A stretch of DNA of 64,000 bases from positions 62,001 through 126,000 of the forward strand of contig NZ_CP073588.1 of the NCBI RefSeq assembly GCF_021560015.1, read 5' to 3'. Below, piece by piece: positions 26,214 to 35,124 of the stretch. How positions within the stretch are numbered: position 1 is the stretch's first letter; each line of letters starts with the position of its first letter. The position numbers and the translations under genes were made by a program. Below the pieces are notes generated by a model that was not told the origin of the DNA, searched no databases, and saw only the letters and a program-made list of their open reading frames with translations. This DNA is from Shewanella vesiculosa (GTDB taxonomy: Bacteria > Pseudomonadota > Gammaproteobacteria > Enterobacterales > Shewanellaceae).

Positions 26214-27950
26214 ATGTCAGTAATGGATGGATTACAGCAAAAGCTGCAGCAACAACTGGGCTGCATTTATAATGATATCGACATTAATATCAGCTTGTCA
26301 GCATTGGCAACTCAGCTTATCGATATCATGCGTATCACAGAGTATTGCCAAGTACCTGAGCCTTTTGCAAATCATTGGTCTGAAAAAGACATCATAATGA
26401 TCACTTATGGTGACAGTGTGATCCAACAAGGCGAGCGACCGCTCACCACACTGGCGCAATTTATCGACAGCTACCTAAGTTGCATCAATGCGGTGCACAT
26501 TTTACCGTTTTTCCCTTACAGTTCAGACGATGGCTTCTCAGTTATTGATTATTCAAGCGTCAACGAAGGGCTAGGCTCGTGGGCAGACATTAGTGCTATT
26601 GCCAGTAAACGGAGGTTAATGTCAGATTTAGTGATCAATCATTGCTCTAGTCGGAGCTTATGGTTTGAGAATTTCTGTAAAGGTGAGGGCATAGGTCATG
26701 ATTACTTCTTTACTGCCAATCCAAATGATGACTTAAGCGCTGTCGTTCGGCCAAGAACCTCAGCATTATTAAGACCAACAGAAACACCTAACGGCACGGA
26801 ATATGTGTGGTGCACCTTTAGCCATGATCAAGTTGATTTTGATTTTCGCAATCCACAAGTATTAATCGAGTTTGTGCGCATCATTCGTCAATATTTAGAT
26901 GCCGGTGTGAGTATTTTTCGCCTCGATGCGGTGGCGTTTTTATGGAAAATAGTCGGTAACAAATCCATCAACTTAGCGCAGACCCATGAGGTTGTGCGTT
27001 TATTGCGGACCCTGATCGAGCATGCGCAGCAAGATGCCATTATTATTACCGAAACCAATATCCCTAACACTCAAAACTTAACTTACTTTGGCAATGCTAA
27101 CGAAGCACATTGCATATATAACTTTTCCTTGCCACCTTTGTTGATCAACAGCCTTATTACTGGCAGCTGTTTGTATTTAAAGCGTTGGCTTATGAGCATG
27201 CCGCCCGCTCAAGATGGCACTACTTACTTTAATTTTATTGCTTCTCACGATGGTATTGGTTTACGTCCAGCGGAAGGCTTACTTGAAGATGATGAGATTG
27301 ATACTCTGGTCGAAACCATGAAACTGTTTGGCGGCCAAATTTCATCCAGAACCACAGAAGATGGCCAGCAAAAACCGTATGAAATGAACATCGCTCTGTT
27401 TGATGCACTTCAAGGCACCACCAAAGGCAAAGACTCATGGGGTATGCAGCGTTTTGTGTGCGCGCATAGCATTATGTTAGCCCTAGAAGGCATTCCAGGT
27501 ATTTATATTCACAGTTTATTGGGAACTCGCAATGACTATGAAAAGCTGGCCAATACTTCGCATAATCGGGCTATCAATCGTCATCGTTGGGATTTCAATC
27601 AACTAACAGAACAACTGAGTGATGCTAACAGCGACCACAGCCAAGTGTTAACGACGCTCACTCATCTAATCAATATTCGTACCCAGCAAATTGCATTTCA
27701 TCCTAATGCGACTCAATTTACCTTGCACCTTGGGTTACAGCTATTTGGTTTCTGGCGTCAAAGTCGTAATCGTAAACAAAGTATCTTCTGCATCAGTAAT
27801 GTATCGGACCAAATTACTGATCTGCCCATTAATGAACTTAACCTTATTATTGCAGAATACTGGGTCGACCTATTAACCGGGCAGCAAATAGAAGACATCA
27901 CCCAACCCATGCCATTGCAACCATACCAAACAGTGTGGATTAGTAACTAG
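26214..27950 (+). CDS. GH13 sugar phosphorylase, probably glucosylglycerate phosphorylase
   Basis: A 578-residue GH13_18-type protein of the sucrose phosphorylase family. The nucleophile Asp is in [12 protein letters not shown] (about residue 236), the acid/base Glu in IITETNIPN (about 280), and the stabilising Asp in [10 protein letters not shown] (about 345). The context of a GpgS-like and a phosphatase gene argues for glucosylglycerate phosphorylase, a known specificity in this subfamily, over sucrose. It would recover glucose-1-phosphate and glycerate. It starts 25 bp after the synthase gene behind GAGGAC. The TAG stop coincides with the first CTAG of repeat cluster G. Confidence 0.85.
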   Translation: MSVMDGLQQKLQQQLGCIYNDIDINISLSALATQLIDIMRITEYCQVPEPFANHWSEKDIIMITYGDSVIQQGERPLTTLAQFIDSYLSCINAVHILPFFPYSSDDGFSVIDYSSVNEGLGSWADISAIASKRRLMSDLVINHCSSRSLWFENFCKGEGIGHDYFFTANPNDDLSAVVRPRTSALLRPTETPNGTEYVWCTFSHDQVDFDFRNPQVLIEFVRIIRQYLDAGVSIFRLDAVAFLWKIVGNKSINLAQTHEVVRLLRTLIEHAQQDAIIITETNIPNTQNLTYFGNANEAHCIYNFSLPPLLINSLITGSCLYLKRWLMSMPPAQDGTTYFNFIASHDGIGLRPAEGLLEDDEIDTLVETMKLFGGQISSRTTEDGQQKPYEMNIALFDALQGTTKGKDSWGMQRFVCAHSIMLALEGIPGIYIHSLLGTRNDYEKLANTSHNRAINRHRWDFNQLTEQLSDANSDHSQVLTTLTHLINIRTQQIAFHPNATQFTLHLGLQLFGFWRQSRNRKQSIFCISNVSDQITDLPINELNLIIAEYWVDLLTGQQIEDITQPMPLQPYQTVWISN

Positions 27951-28096
27951 GGCGCTAGGTGCTAGGTTCTAGGAACTCGCAGGCTCGCCAGAGAGCGGAC
28001 TGCGTCCTGCTAGGACAGCTTTGTCGCTGCGCGACTAGTCTGTTGATTTCATAGTCTCTAGCCGCGTAGCGTTCTAGCAGCGAAGCGCTCTAGGCT
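27947..28096. repeat. CTAG micro-hairpin repeat, cluster G
   Basis: Begins with the CTAG that also supplies the stop codon of the phosphorylase gene. Modules: GGCGCTAGGTGCTAGGTTC, TAGGAACTCGCAGGCTCGCC, AGAGAGCGGACTGCGTCC, TGCTAGGACAGCT, GTCGCTGCGCGACTAG, CTGTTGATTTCATAG, CTCTAGCCGCGTAGCGTT, CTAGCAGCGAAGCGCT and CTAGGCT. Same order as clusters A and C. Confidence 0.85.
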
Positions 28097-28182
28097 CTTC
28101 AACTATGAAATCTTGTTAACTTGACAACGCCTTTGCTCTCTATAAGCTAATAACAATTAACGTCTTGTTTTTTGGAGCCTGT

Positions 28183-28737
28183 ATGAAAACCCTATTTATC
28201 GCTGCTGCAGTATTGGCATTGAGCGCATGTAGTACCTTAAAATCATCTTCAGACTTCGATCCGTCGGTATCATTTAATCAATATAAAACCTACTCATGGG
28301 TAGAGAAGAAGGTTGACGATGCGGGCTATCATCTCGATGGACTCATGGATCAACGTGTTCGTGCTGCAATCGAAACCCAATTGAGCCAAAAAGGTATCAG
28401 TAAAACAGACAAGCAAAATGCAGACTTGCTGGTCAATTACATCACCAAAGTAGATAAAAAGATCAATATCGACACCTTTAATAGCCACTTTGGTTATAAC
28501 CCATACTATGGCCCACGCTGGGGATTAGGTGGCAGCCTGCAAACTGAGACCACAGTTCGTGAATACGATGTTGGTACCTTAATGGTCGACTTAGTCGACA
28601 AAACAGGTAAGCTTATTTGGCGTGGCACAGTAGCTGATACTGTTCGAGAGCAAAACACCCCTGAAGAGCGGATCCAGATTATCAATCATGCAATTGATAC
28701 AGTCATGAAGGATTATCCACCTAAGCCGACACAGTAA
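28183..28737 (+). CDS. DUF4136 domain lipoprotein
   Basis: The ATG at 28183 (184 residues) has TTGGAG upstream and starts a lipoprotein signal (MKTLFIAAAVLALSAC-STL) with the lipobox Cys at about residue 17. The mature domain (DFDPSVSFNQYKTYSWVEK..., AAIETQLSQKGISKTDKQNADLLVNY..., GTLMVDLVDKTGKLIWRGTVADTV) matches DUF4136, envelope lipoproteins of unknown function. The gene is monocistronic with a clear terminator. Confidence 0.9.
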   Translation: MKTLFIAAAVLALSACSTLKSSSDFDPSVSFNQYKTYSWVEKKVDDAGYHLDGLMDQRVRAAIETQLSQKGISKTDKQNADLLVNYITKVDKKINIDTFNSHFGYNPYYGPRWGLGGSLQTETTVREYDVGTLMVDLVDKTGKLIWRGTVADTVREQNTPEERIQIINHAIDTVMKDYPPKPTQ

Positions 28738-28765
28738 ACGTTGACGTTAAATAAACAACGCTAGT

Positions 28766-28792
28766 AAAAGCCTCGATTACCGAGGCTTTTTT
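28766..28792 (+). terminator. intrinsic terminator of the DUF4136 gene
   Basis: AAAAGCCTCG (28766-28775) pairs with CGAGGCTTTT (28781-28790), followed by TT. Confidence 0.88.
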
Positions 28793-29648
28793 GTTGCGCG
28801 AGAGTCCTCTGTTCATCGGTGTTTGAGCATAAAAGGCTTATTGTGATAAAGCGCATAAGGTTAACGATTTACACTTCAAAACAAGATTATACTGTGAGCA
28901 TGCATAGAGTCAGTTGACCTTCGCTGATTAAGTTTTGTTCGATGTAAGAGTGTTAATCGAGGTGAGTTGATGTCGCCTAGCAATCTAAGCAACTATCACT
29001 TGGAGAAAATGCACTCAACAAAGAGTAAAACGTTTTAGCTGATCCTTCGAGCTGCGTTAGTTGGCCATTTCAAGGGGGTTATTGGCTTTTATGTGGCATA
29101 ACGCTACCGCAAAGGCCCAGTGTTATCATTTATGTTTTTTCATAAACCAATAATGTGCAGCTACAACAAGCTTGGAAGATCAACAGAGCCTAACCTAGTT
29201 GGATCCATACACTCGCAATGATGACATTATCGACTCAAGCTATAGGCCGTAATAGTTAATACCCTAAATGGCACTGGCAAATCTTTCATTCGCTGTCTTG
29301 ATTTTAATACCGCAGATGTAGTGACAAAAGTGGCATTTTTGACTCTCAAGTAAACCTTTTGCTGTGAATTACTGTTAATTACCACTTTTTAGAACACATA
29401 AAACAAAATTAACAGAATGTCATATGTTAAAATTATTTTTTCAACGTCGAATGATAAATCAATTAGTTACTCAATAACGACTTGTGTTTTTGATGAAAAT
29501 AAAATCAACCGATGATTTAAACGCTGTATTTATAGGCATTAAGGCTTAAATACCCATTCAAAAGGATAGGGAAGTTTGCTAGTATCCTAAGCCGTGAATG
29601 GGACGTCACTTGTTCAGACTGATGAGCAAATATAAAAAGAGAGAGATA
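28793..29648. other. long gene-poor region upstream of rfaH
   Basis: About 850 bp with no recognisable gene. It contains scattered short inverted repeats, and at 29101-29111 a minus-strand sequence TGCGGTAGCGT that is one base off the ops consensus. Some of 29040-29190 looks like a degraded mobile repeat (GAGCTGCGTTAG, CTACAACAAGCTTGG), but I cannot assign it. The last 200 bp are AT-rich and likely hold the rfaH promoter. Confidence 0.4.
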
Positions 29649-30161
29649 ATGAAATCTTGGTATTTACTGTATTGCAAGCCACGGCATGAAGTCCGTGCTC
29701 AGCAAAATTTAGCTTTGCAAGAAGTTGAAAGCTACTTACCAATGATCACCCAACAAAAAACAGTGCGTAACAAACCACAACTGGTTACCGCGCCTCTGTT
29801 TCCTAGCTATCTGTTCATCTATTTCGATCCTCAAATCACTAGTGTCAGCAAAATCCACAATACCCGTGGTGCTAACCGCATTGTGGGTTGTCGAGAAGAC
29901 ATGACTCCCATTGACGATAGAATTATTTCGGCACTTAAAAGACGTGTCCAAGGCTATGTGCCAGAAGAGGTCAAGCCGTTAGACAAAGGCGATAAGGTCA
30001 AATTTATCGACGGACCGTTTAAAGATCTTGAAGCCATATTTGACGAGAACAATCCTGATAAGCGTTGCCATGTGTTATTTAACATTATGGGGCAGCAGAA
30101 ACGAATTCTGGTTGAATTGACAAGTTTACAAGCAATATCAGCAACCGATAAACCGACTTAA
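29649..30161 (+). CDS. rfaH: transcription antiterminator RfaH
   Basis: The ATG at 29649 (170 residues) starts MKSWYLLYCKPRHEVRAQQNL, the classic RfaH N-terminus; the open frame upstream of it has no family similarity. The NusG N-terminal domain binds RNA polymerase and the ops element in non-template DNA (PLFPSYLFIYFDP). The C-terminal KOW domain (LDKGDKVKFIDGPFKDLEAIF) recruits ribosomes. RfaH enables long, poorly translated surface-polysaccharide operons to be expressed. An ops element lies 294 bp after its stop, at the head of the polysaccharide operon. Confidence 0.95.
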   Translation: MKSWYLLYCKPRHEVRAQQNLALQEVESYLPMITQQKTVRNKPQLVTAPLFPSYLFIYFDPQITSVSKIHNTRGANRIVGCREDMTPIDDRIISALKRRVQGYVPEEVKPLDKGDKVKFIDGPFKDLEAIFDENNPDKRCHVLFNIMGQQKRILVELTSLQAISATDKPT

Positions 30162-30331
30162 ATAAACTCTTTGTCAGAGAATAGCTGTTTTTGTTGTAGG
30201 AAATTGTCCATTTGTAAATTTAGGACTAATGTTTAAAAAGACTTTTTGACCCTTAAACGGTTAAATATTGTTCGTTTAAATAGTGTTTTTACTCTTTTGC
30301 AACATTATACAAACGTTTAGGTATTTTTTAC

Positions 30332-30362
30332 TTGAGCATCCTAATCTGTTTTTGAGTATAAT
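30332..30362 (+). promoter_or_regulatory. candidate promoter of the polysaccharide operon
   Basis: TTGAGC (30332-30337) and TATAAT (30357-30362) are separated by 19 bp. The -10 is perfect, the -35 moderate. A small hairpin (GCGCT...AGCGC, 30366-30380) sits at the expected transcript start, and the ops element lies about 85 nt downstream. Confidence 0.4.
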
Positions 30363-30454
30363 TCCGCGCTTGATTAGCGCTTGTTTCAGTTTAAAGCTAA
30401 TAGAAAAATTAAAGATTCGTACAGCGAAGGGCATGTTGGAAGCCGTAATCCATG

Positions 30455-30465
30455 GGCGGTAGCGT
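30455..30465 (+). promoter_or_regulatory. ops element (RfaH recruitment site) within a JUMPstart-like leader
   Basis: GGCGGTAGCGT matches the ops consensus GGCGGTAGNNT exactly. It is preceded by CAGCGAAGGGCATGTTGG, AAGCCGTAATCCATG, a layout like the JUMPstart sequence of enteric O-antigen and capsule operons. It is untranslated, 194 nt before the first gene of the operon. Confidence 0.88.
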
Positions 30466-30476
30466 GTCTTAAATAG

Positions 30477-30617
30477 GCCGCTTCGCTACTAGGACCTAGA
30501 ACCTAGAAGTGACGAAGTCACGCTCTCTGGCGAGCCTGCGAGTTCCTAGAACCTTGCAGCGCAGCATCCTCGCATGACGCAGTCGGCCCTTTAGCGAGCC
30601 TGCGAGCTCCTACAACC
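30477..30617. repeat. CTAG micro-hairpin repeat, cluster H (reverse orientation)
   Basis: In the leader of the polysaccharide operon, between ops and the export gene. Modules: GGCCGCTTCGCTACTAG, GACCTAGAACCTAG, AAGTGACGAAGTCACGC, TCTCTGGCGAGCCTGCGAG, TTCCTAGAACC, GCAGCGCAGC, ATGACGCAGTCGG and GCGAGCCTGCGAGCTCC. Some modules are degenerate (CTAG lost). Confidence 0.75.
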
Positions 30618-30648
30618 TTCTTATAAAAAATAATATTGGAGATATCTG

Positions 30649-33381
30649 GTGCTACATAAAACCAAAAACGTGTTACTAGCTGGCTTATCGGCCTTTATTA
30701 TTTTAACCACCCAAGTGCAGGCTATTACCCCAACACCGCAAATGATTGAGCAGTTTAAACAATTGCCTAAATCTGAACAGGAAAGAGTTGCGCGTCAGTA
30801 TGGAATAGATCCTTCAATGTTATCAGGCAGTGCCAATAGCGCTGTTAACGTAAGCAACCCTACTGTTGTTGAACCTCGTCAAAATCAATCAAATGAACAG
30901 CAACAAAGCGCTAGAAAGAGTGAGTTTGATTTCAATCAAGACAGTGATAAAAACCAATTAAAACGTTTTGGCTACGAAATGTTTGCTGGTGAGCCAACCA
31001 CCTTTGCACCTGTCACAGACGTACCTGTACCAAGCGACTATATGGTCGGCCCTGGCGATGTGATTAAAGTTCAACTTTATGGCAAAGAAAGTAACGAATA
31101 CAGTTTAACCATTAATCGTAATGGTACAGTACAAATTCCCGATTTAGGCCCAGTATCTGTTGCTGGACTAAGCTTTGCCGATTTACGTCAAGAATTGTCT
31201 AAACGCATAAAGCAGCAAACGATTGGTATCGAATCTAATATCACCATGGGTGAATTACGTTCAATTCGCATTTTCATTGCTGGCGATGCCTACAAACCAG
31301 GCTCATATACTGTATCGAGTTTATCAACCATTACTCAGGCGTTGTTTGTGGCTGGCGGTGTTAACGAAATCGGTAGTCTTCGTAATGTGCAAGTTAAGCG
31401 TGGCGGTAAGTTAGTCGGCTCATTTGATTTATACGATTTACTGCTGCGAGGCGATGCTTCTGGAGACATCAATCTTCGTTCTGGTGATGTAGTGTTCATT
31501 CCATCGATTGGCGGGTTAGTCAGTGTCGCTGGTGAAGTGCAACGTCCTGCTATTTACGAGTTGAAAAAGCATGAAACTATTGCCGATGTCATCAATATGG
31601 CTGCCGGTATCAAGCAAGATGCCTATCCTAAAAATAGCAGTATCGAACGTTATAATGCTAATGGTTTGAAAACGATTATTAATGTTGATTTAACCTCAGA
31701 TAAAGGCAACAACACGATAGCCAAAGCTGGTGATTACATTCGGGTTAAAAGTGCTTCAAATCAATATGAAGACGCCATCACTGTGGTCGGTGCCGTGGTT
31801 CGCCCAGGTAAATATCAGTGGAAGCAACAACGTATTAGCGATGTATTACCTTCAATTTGGGGCGATTTATTATTATCTGCTGACCTCGACTACGGTTTAG
31901 TGGTTCGTGAAATTAACAAACATGGTGACATCGAAACCTTACAGTTTGCTCCAGGTGAAGCGATTACATCACCTAATTCTATTCAAAACATTGCTTTACA
32001 GCCTCGTGATAAAATAATCATCTTTAACTTCAGTGACGATACTCAAAACCGTTTTGAATTGAATTCATTAGTTAAAAAGCGTGTCAGCAAAGTTAAATCA
32101 CTGAAAAGTGACTCACTACTGGATGCCGATCTGTTTAAAGCTGGATTTGAAACCTTAGACAATACCGTAGCAAGCAAATACACCAATCAAATAGCCGGTG
32201 TCGCATTAAATGAGCAATCATCTGAAGAGCAAACGCTGGTTAGCAGCGAAGTGGCTAAAATGCTGTCTAATTTATTTGAAGACCGTGATTTAATCAAACT
32301 CAGTAATGTTATGTCACGTAAAGAACTGCTATATCCCATTGTGACCAAGCTAACTCAGCAAGGTAATTCACAACATGGCATTTTGATTGTGGCTATCGCG
32401 GGAAAAGTTCGCCATCCAGGCGTGTACCCATTAACAAATTCAGCAAAAGTGACCGACTTAGTTAAAGCCGCTGGCGGCTTACTCGAAGGCGCTTATATTG
32501 AACGCGCTGAACTAACACGCACTCATACTACCTCGGCAGTATCCGATATTATTCACCAACAAGTTAACCTTTCTGCTGCGCTTAATGGTAACCAACAAGA
32601 CAATATCGAGCTGAAAGGTCGCGATATGATGACTATTTTGACCACGCCAGACTGGCAAGAAAGAAAAGTAGTCGAAGTTAAAGGTGAAGTTAAGTTCCCA
32701 GGAACTTATAACATCAGGCGTGGTGAGACGTTGTCAGACGTTATCGCTAGGGCGGGTGGCTACACTGAGTTCGCTTATCCTTCTGCGGCGGTATTTGTCC
32801 GTGAGTCAGTACGGATGCAAGAACAGCTTGAAATTAAAAAGTTAGCCGATCAACTGCGCCGAGATATCGCTACTCGTGGGGTATCAAAAGATGGCTTAAG
32901 CATTAATTATTCCGAAGCACAATTAATGTTAACTGACTTAGAAAATATCAAAGCCGTTGGCCGATTAGTTATAGACTTAAATGCGCTTAAGTTAGGTATT
33001 AAAGAAGCTGATGTTCAACTTGAAGACAGCGATGTATTGTACGTGCCAACCATTAAGCAAACAGTTGCCGTTATGGGTGAGGTTCAACATCCTTCAACTC
33101 ACAGATTTAAAGATGGTTTAACCCTTGGCGACTATCTAGATATGTCTGGTGGCCCAAGAGAGCGCGGTGATGAAGACCGAGTTTATGTTATCAAGGCTGA
33201 TGGTTCAGTGATGATGCCAACACAAAGTATTTGGTTTAATACCGACTCGCAAATTTCGGCTGGCGACACTGTTATCGTACCGCTAGACACTGAGTACAAA
33301 GATAACTTAACCCTTTGGTCGCAAGTGACACAGATTATTTATAATACCGCGGTAGCATTTGCAGCAGTTTCAGGTATCTAA
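30649..33381 (+). CDS. polysaccharide export protein, Wza/OtnA-like, multiple SLBB domains
   Basis: A 910-residue export protein starting at GTG with TTGGAGA upstream. It has a signal peptide (LLAGLSAFIILTTQVQA), then a linker rich in Gln and Asn. A Poly_export domain begins at about residue 122 (VPSDYMVGPGDVIKVQLYG), and several SLBB/soluble-ligand-binding repeats follow (IFIAGDAYKPGSYTVSSL, VSVAGEVQRPAIYELKK, TVVGAVVRPGKYQW, VEVKGEVKFPGTYNIRRGE, VAVMGEVQHPSTHRFKDG). A hydrophobic C-terminal helix ends VAFAAVSGI. It is far larger than E. coli Wza and resembles the OtnA/WbfF type of vibrios. First gene of the RfaH/ops operon. Confidence 0.9.
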   Translation: MLHKTKNVLLAGLSAFIILTTQVQAITPTPQMIEQFKQLPKSEQERVARQYGIDPSMLSGSANSAVNVSNPTVVEPRQNQSNEQQQSARKSEFDFNQDSDKNQLKRFGYEMFAGEPTTFAPVTDVPVPSDYMVGPGDVIKVQLYGKESNEYSLTINRNGTVQIPDLGPVSVAGLSFADLRQELSKRIKQQTIGIESNITMGELRSIRIFIAGDAYKPGSYTVSSLSTITQALFVAGGVNEIGSLRNVQVKRGGKLVGSFDLYDLLLRGDASGDINLRSGDVVFIPSIGGLVSVAGEVQRPAIYELKKHETIADVINMAAGIKQDAYPKNSSIERYNANGLKTIINVDLTSDKGNNTIAKAGDYIRVKSASNQYEDAITVVGAVVRPGKYQWKQQRISDVLPSIWGDLLLSADLDYGLVVREINKHGDIETLQFAPGEAITSPNSIQNIALQPRDKIIIFNFSDDTQNRFELNSLVKKRVSKVKSLKSDSLLDADLFKAGFETLDNTVASKYTNQIAGVALNEQSSEEQTLVSSEVAKMLSNLFEDRDLIKLSNVMSRKELLYPIVTKLTQQGNSQHGILIVAIAGKVRHPGVYPLTNSAKVTDLVKAAGGLLEGAYIERAELTRTHTTSAVSDIIHQQVNLSAALNGNQQDNIELKGRDMMTILTTPDWQERKVVEVKGEVKFPGTYNIRRGETLSDVIARAGGYTEFAYPSAAVFVRESVRMQEQLEIKKLADQLRRDIATRGVSKDGLSINYSEAQLMLTDLENIKAVGRLVIDLNALKLGIKEADVQLEDSDVLYVPTIKQTVAVMGEVQHPSTHRFKDGLTLGDYLDMSGGPRERGDEDRVYVIKADGSVMMPTQSIWFNTDSQISAGDTVIVPLDTEYKDNLTLWSQVTQIIYNTAVAFAAVSGI

Positions 33382-33387
33382 GAACTG

Positions 33388-33510
33388 GAGGTTCTAGAAA
33401 CTCGCAGGCTCGCCAGAGGGCGGACTTCGTCCTGCTAGGACGCTAAGCTTCTAGGGTTTTATCGCAGGCCGTAGGCCGCTCTAGCAGCGAAGCGCTCTAA
33501 GATTCTAGAT
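33388..33510. repeat. CTAG micro-hairpin repeat, cluster I
   Basis: Between the export gene and the four-helix-bundle gene. Modules: GGTTCTAGAAACTCGCAGG, CTCGCC, AGAGGGCGGACTTCGTCC, TGCTAG, GACGCTAAGCTTCTAG, GTTTTATCG, CAGGCCGTAGGCCGCT, CTAGCAGCGAAGCGCT and CTAAGATTCTAG. One boundary CTAG has decayed to CTAA. Confidence 0.78.
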
Positions 33511-33540
33511 ACAAGATACTCAATGTCAGAAGGAACTGAT

Positions 33541-33918
33541 ATGCGTTTCGAGCAATTGGATGTGTGGAAAAGAGCTTCTAGATTGTCTTGTGAAATTTAT
33601 CGGTTGACTGAGTCAGTCAGCAACTGGGGCTTCAAAGATCAAATTACACGTTCAGGATTATCTGTTCCCTCAAACATCGCGGAGGGAGAGGAACGTGAAA
33701 CACTAAAAGAAAAGATAAGGTTTTTGTATTACGCAAAAGGGTCTCTAGGTGAGCTTGTAACTCAGTTATATATCGGAGCAGAAATCGAATACCTTGATAA
33801 ACAAATAGCTATGTCGATGGTAAAAGAAGCCAAAGAGTTAGCTAAAATATTAGGTGCTCTTATTAAACAAAAACAAGCACAGATTAAAGAAGATAATGCC
33901 GATTACCAAACAAAGTGA
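33541..33918 (+). CDS. four-helix-bundle protein (23S rRNA IVS-protein family)
   Basis: The ATG at 33541 (125 residues) follows AAGGAACTGAT, better than the upstream ATG at 33523. MRFEQLDVWKRASRLSCEIYRLT and GFKDQITRSGLSVPSNIAEGEER are the family signature (four helix bundle, TIGR02436-type). The proteins are often encoded in intervening sequences of 23S rRNA genes. Here the gene is free-standing within a polysaccharide operon and flanked on both sides by CTAG repeat clusters. The function is unknown. Confidence 0.9.
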   Translation: MRFEQLDVWKRASRLSCEIYRLTESVSNWGFKDQITRSGLSVPSNIAEGEERETLKEKIRFLYYAKGSLGELVTQLYIGAEIEYLDKQIAMSMVKEAKELAKILGALIKQKQAQIKEDNADYQTK

Positions 33919-33948
33919 CTAATACGCAAGCTTGTGATTTCCGCTTGT

Positions 33949-33993
33949 ATAGCAGCGAAGCGCTCTAGCCCCGAAACGTCCTAGAATCTAGGC
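33949..33993. repeat. CTAG repeat, cluster J, first part
   Basis: TAGCAGCGAAGCGCT, CTAGCCCCGAAACGTC, CTAGAATCTAGGCT. Corresponds to the right-hand core of clusters A, C, D, G and M with the order of the two hairpins swapped. Confidence 0.7.
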
Positions 33994-34070
33994 TTTTGCT
34001 TTTAAGGCAAGCGATCTAACCAGTAATAAACTTAACACTTAGCAGATTTCTGCTGGTATCTTTTGACCTT

Positions 34071-34127
34071 ATAGCAGCGCAGCGCTTTAGCCGCAAAGCG
34101 TCCTAGAACCTAGAAGCGTAGCGCTCT
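34071..34127. repeat. CTAG repeat, cluster J, second part
   Basis: TAGCAGCGCAGCGCT, TTAGCCGCAAAGCGTC, CTAGAACCTAG, AAGCGTAGCGCT. It lies just before the wzz start and repeats the order of the first part 122 bp earlier. Confidence 0.7.
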
Positions 34128-34149
34128 TCTTTCAAGAAAAATAAGACTT

Positions 34150-35124
34150 ATGACTAAACAAAACCTGCAGCCTACTTATGACGCCAACTTTGCATCATCA
34201 CAACCAATGGTCAGCGTTGAAAGCGACGAAATCGATTTGCGCGAGCTTTTTGCCGTTATTTGGCAAGGAAAATGGTTAATTATCGCCATCACTGCAGTGT
34301 TTGCAATCGGTGCGGTTATTTTTGCCATCAACCAGCCTAATATCTATAAGTCAGAAGCGCTATTAGCGCCTGCAGATGCTGAGCAAGGTGGTGGCGGTTT
34401 GGCAGCACTTGCAGGCCAGTTTGGTGGTTTAGCAAGCATGGCAGGCATCAACTTAGGCGGTGGCGGTGGGGTAGATAAAACCCAAATGGCTATCGAGGTG
34501 ATGAAGTCTCGTCAATTTACTAGTAACTTTATTCAAAAACATAATATTTTGCCTGACTTAATGGCGGCAAAAAAATGGAATATGGGTGATAACACAATTA
34601 GCTACGATAGTGAGTTATATAATAAAGCTGACAAAACGTGGCTTCGTATTGTCGATGCACCGTTTAAGTCTGAACCGTCAATGCAAGAAGCATATAAAAT
34701 CTTCAGTAAAATCATTACCGTCAATGCTGCTAAAGAAACTGGTATGGTAACCGTCTCTGTCGAACATATTTCACCGGTGGTCGCTCATCAATGGGTTAAT
34801 TGGTTAGTACAAGACATTAATAAAGAAATGAAAGACCGCGATGTCGCAGAAGCGACTCGCAGCACAACATTTTTGAAATCTCAAATCGAACAAACAAATA
34901 TTGCCGATATTCGCTCAATTTTATATAAGTTAATAGAAGAGCAAGCGAAAACGATTATGTTTGCCGAAGTTCGCGATGAATACGTATTTAAAACAATCGA
35001 TCCAGCATTAATACCAGAAGAAAAATCAAAGCCTAAGCGGGCATTAATCTGCGTGTTAGGCACTATGCTCGGTGGTATGTTAGGCGTCATGTTGGTATTA
35101 ATTAGATATTTTGTTAGAAAATAA
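34150..35124 (+). CDS. wzz: Wzz-type polysaccharide chain-length regulator
   Basis: A 324-residue inner-membrane protein of the polysaccharide co-polymerase family. The first helix (LIIAITAVFAIGAVIFAIN, about 38-56) follows the cytoplasmic start ...EIDLRELFAVIWQGKW. A periplasmic domain with a Gly-rich stretch (GGGGLAALAGQFGGLASMAGINLGGGGG) follows. The second helix (ALICVLGTMLGGMLGVMLVLI, near 300-320) comes after the PEEKSKPKRA motif. It sets O-antigen or capsule chain length together with Wzy. Position after an OtnA-like gene matches otnA-otnB of vibrios. Confidence 0.93.
   Translation: MTKQNLQPTYDANFASSQPMVSVESDEIDLRELFAVIWQGKWLIIAITAVFAIGAVIFAINQPNIYKSEALLAPADAEQGGGGLAALAGQFGGLASMAGINLGGGGGVDKTQMAIEVMKSRQFTSNFIQKHNILPDLMAAKKWNMGDNTISYDSELYNKADKTWLRIVDAPFKSEPSMQEAYKIFSKIITVNAAKETGMVTVSVEHISPVVAHQWVNWLVQDINKEMKDRDVAEATRSTTFLKSQIEQTNIADIRSILYKLIEEQAKTIMFAEVRDEYVFKTIDPALIPEEKSKPKRALICVLGTMLGGMLGVMLVLIRYFVRK

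Noticed and set aside
26214..27950. Sucrose phosphorylase
   Set aside because: The GH13_18 family fits, but the adjacent synthase and phosphatase for hexosyl-phosphoglycerate make glucosylglycerate the better substrate guess.
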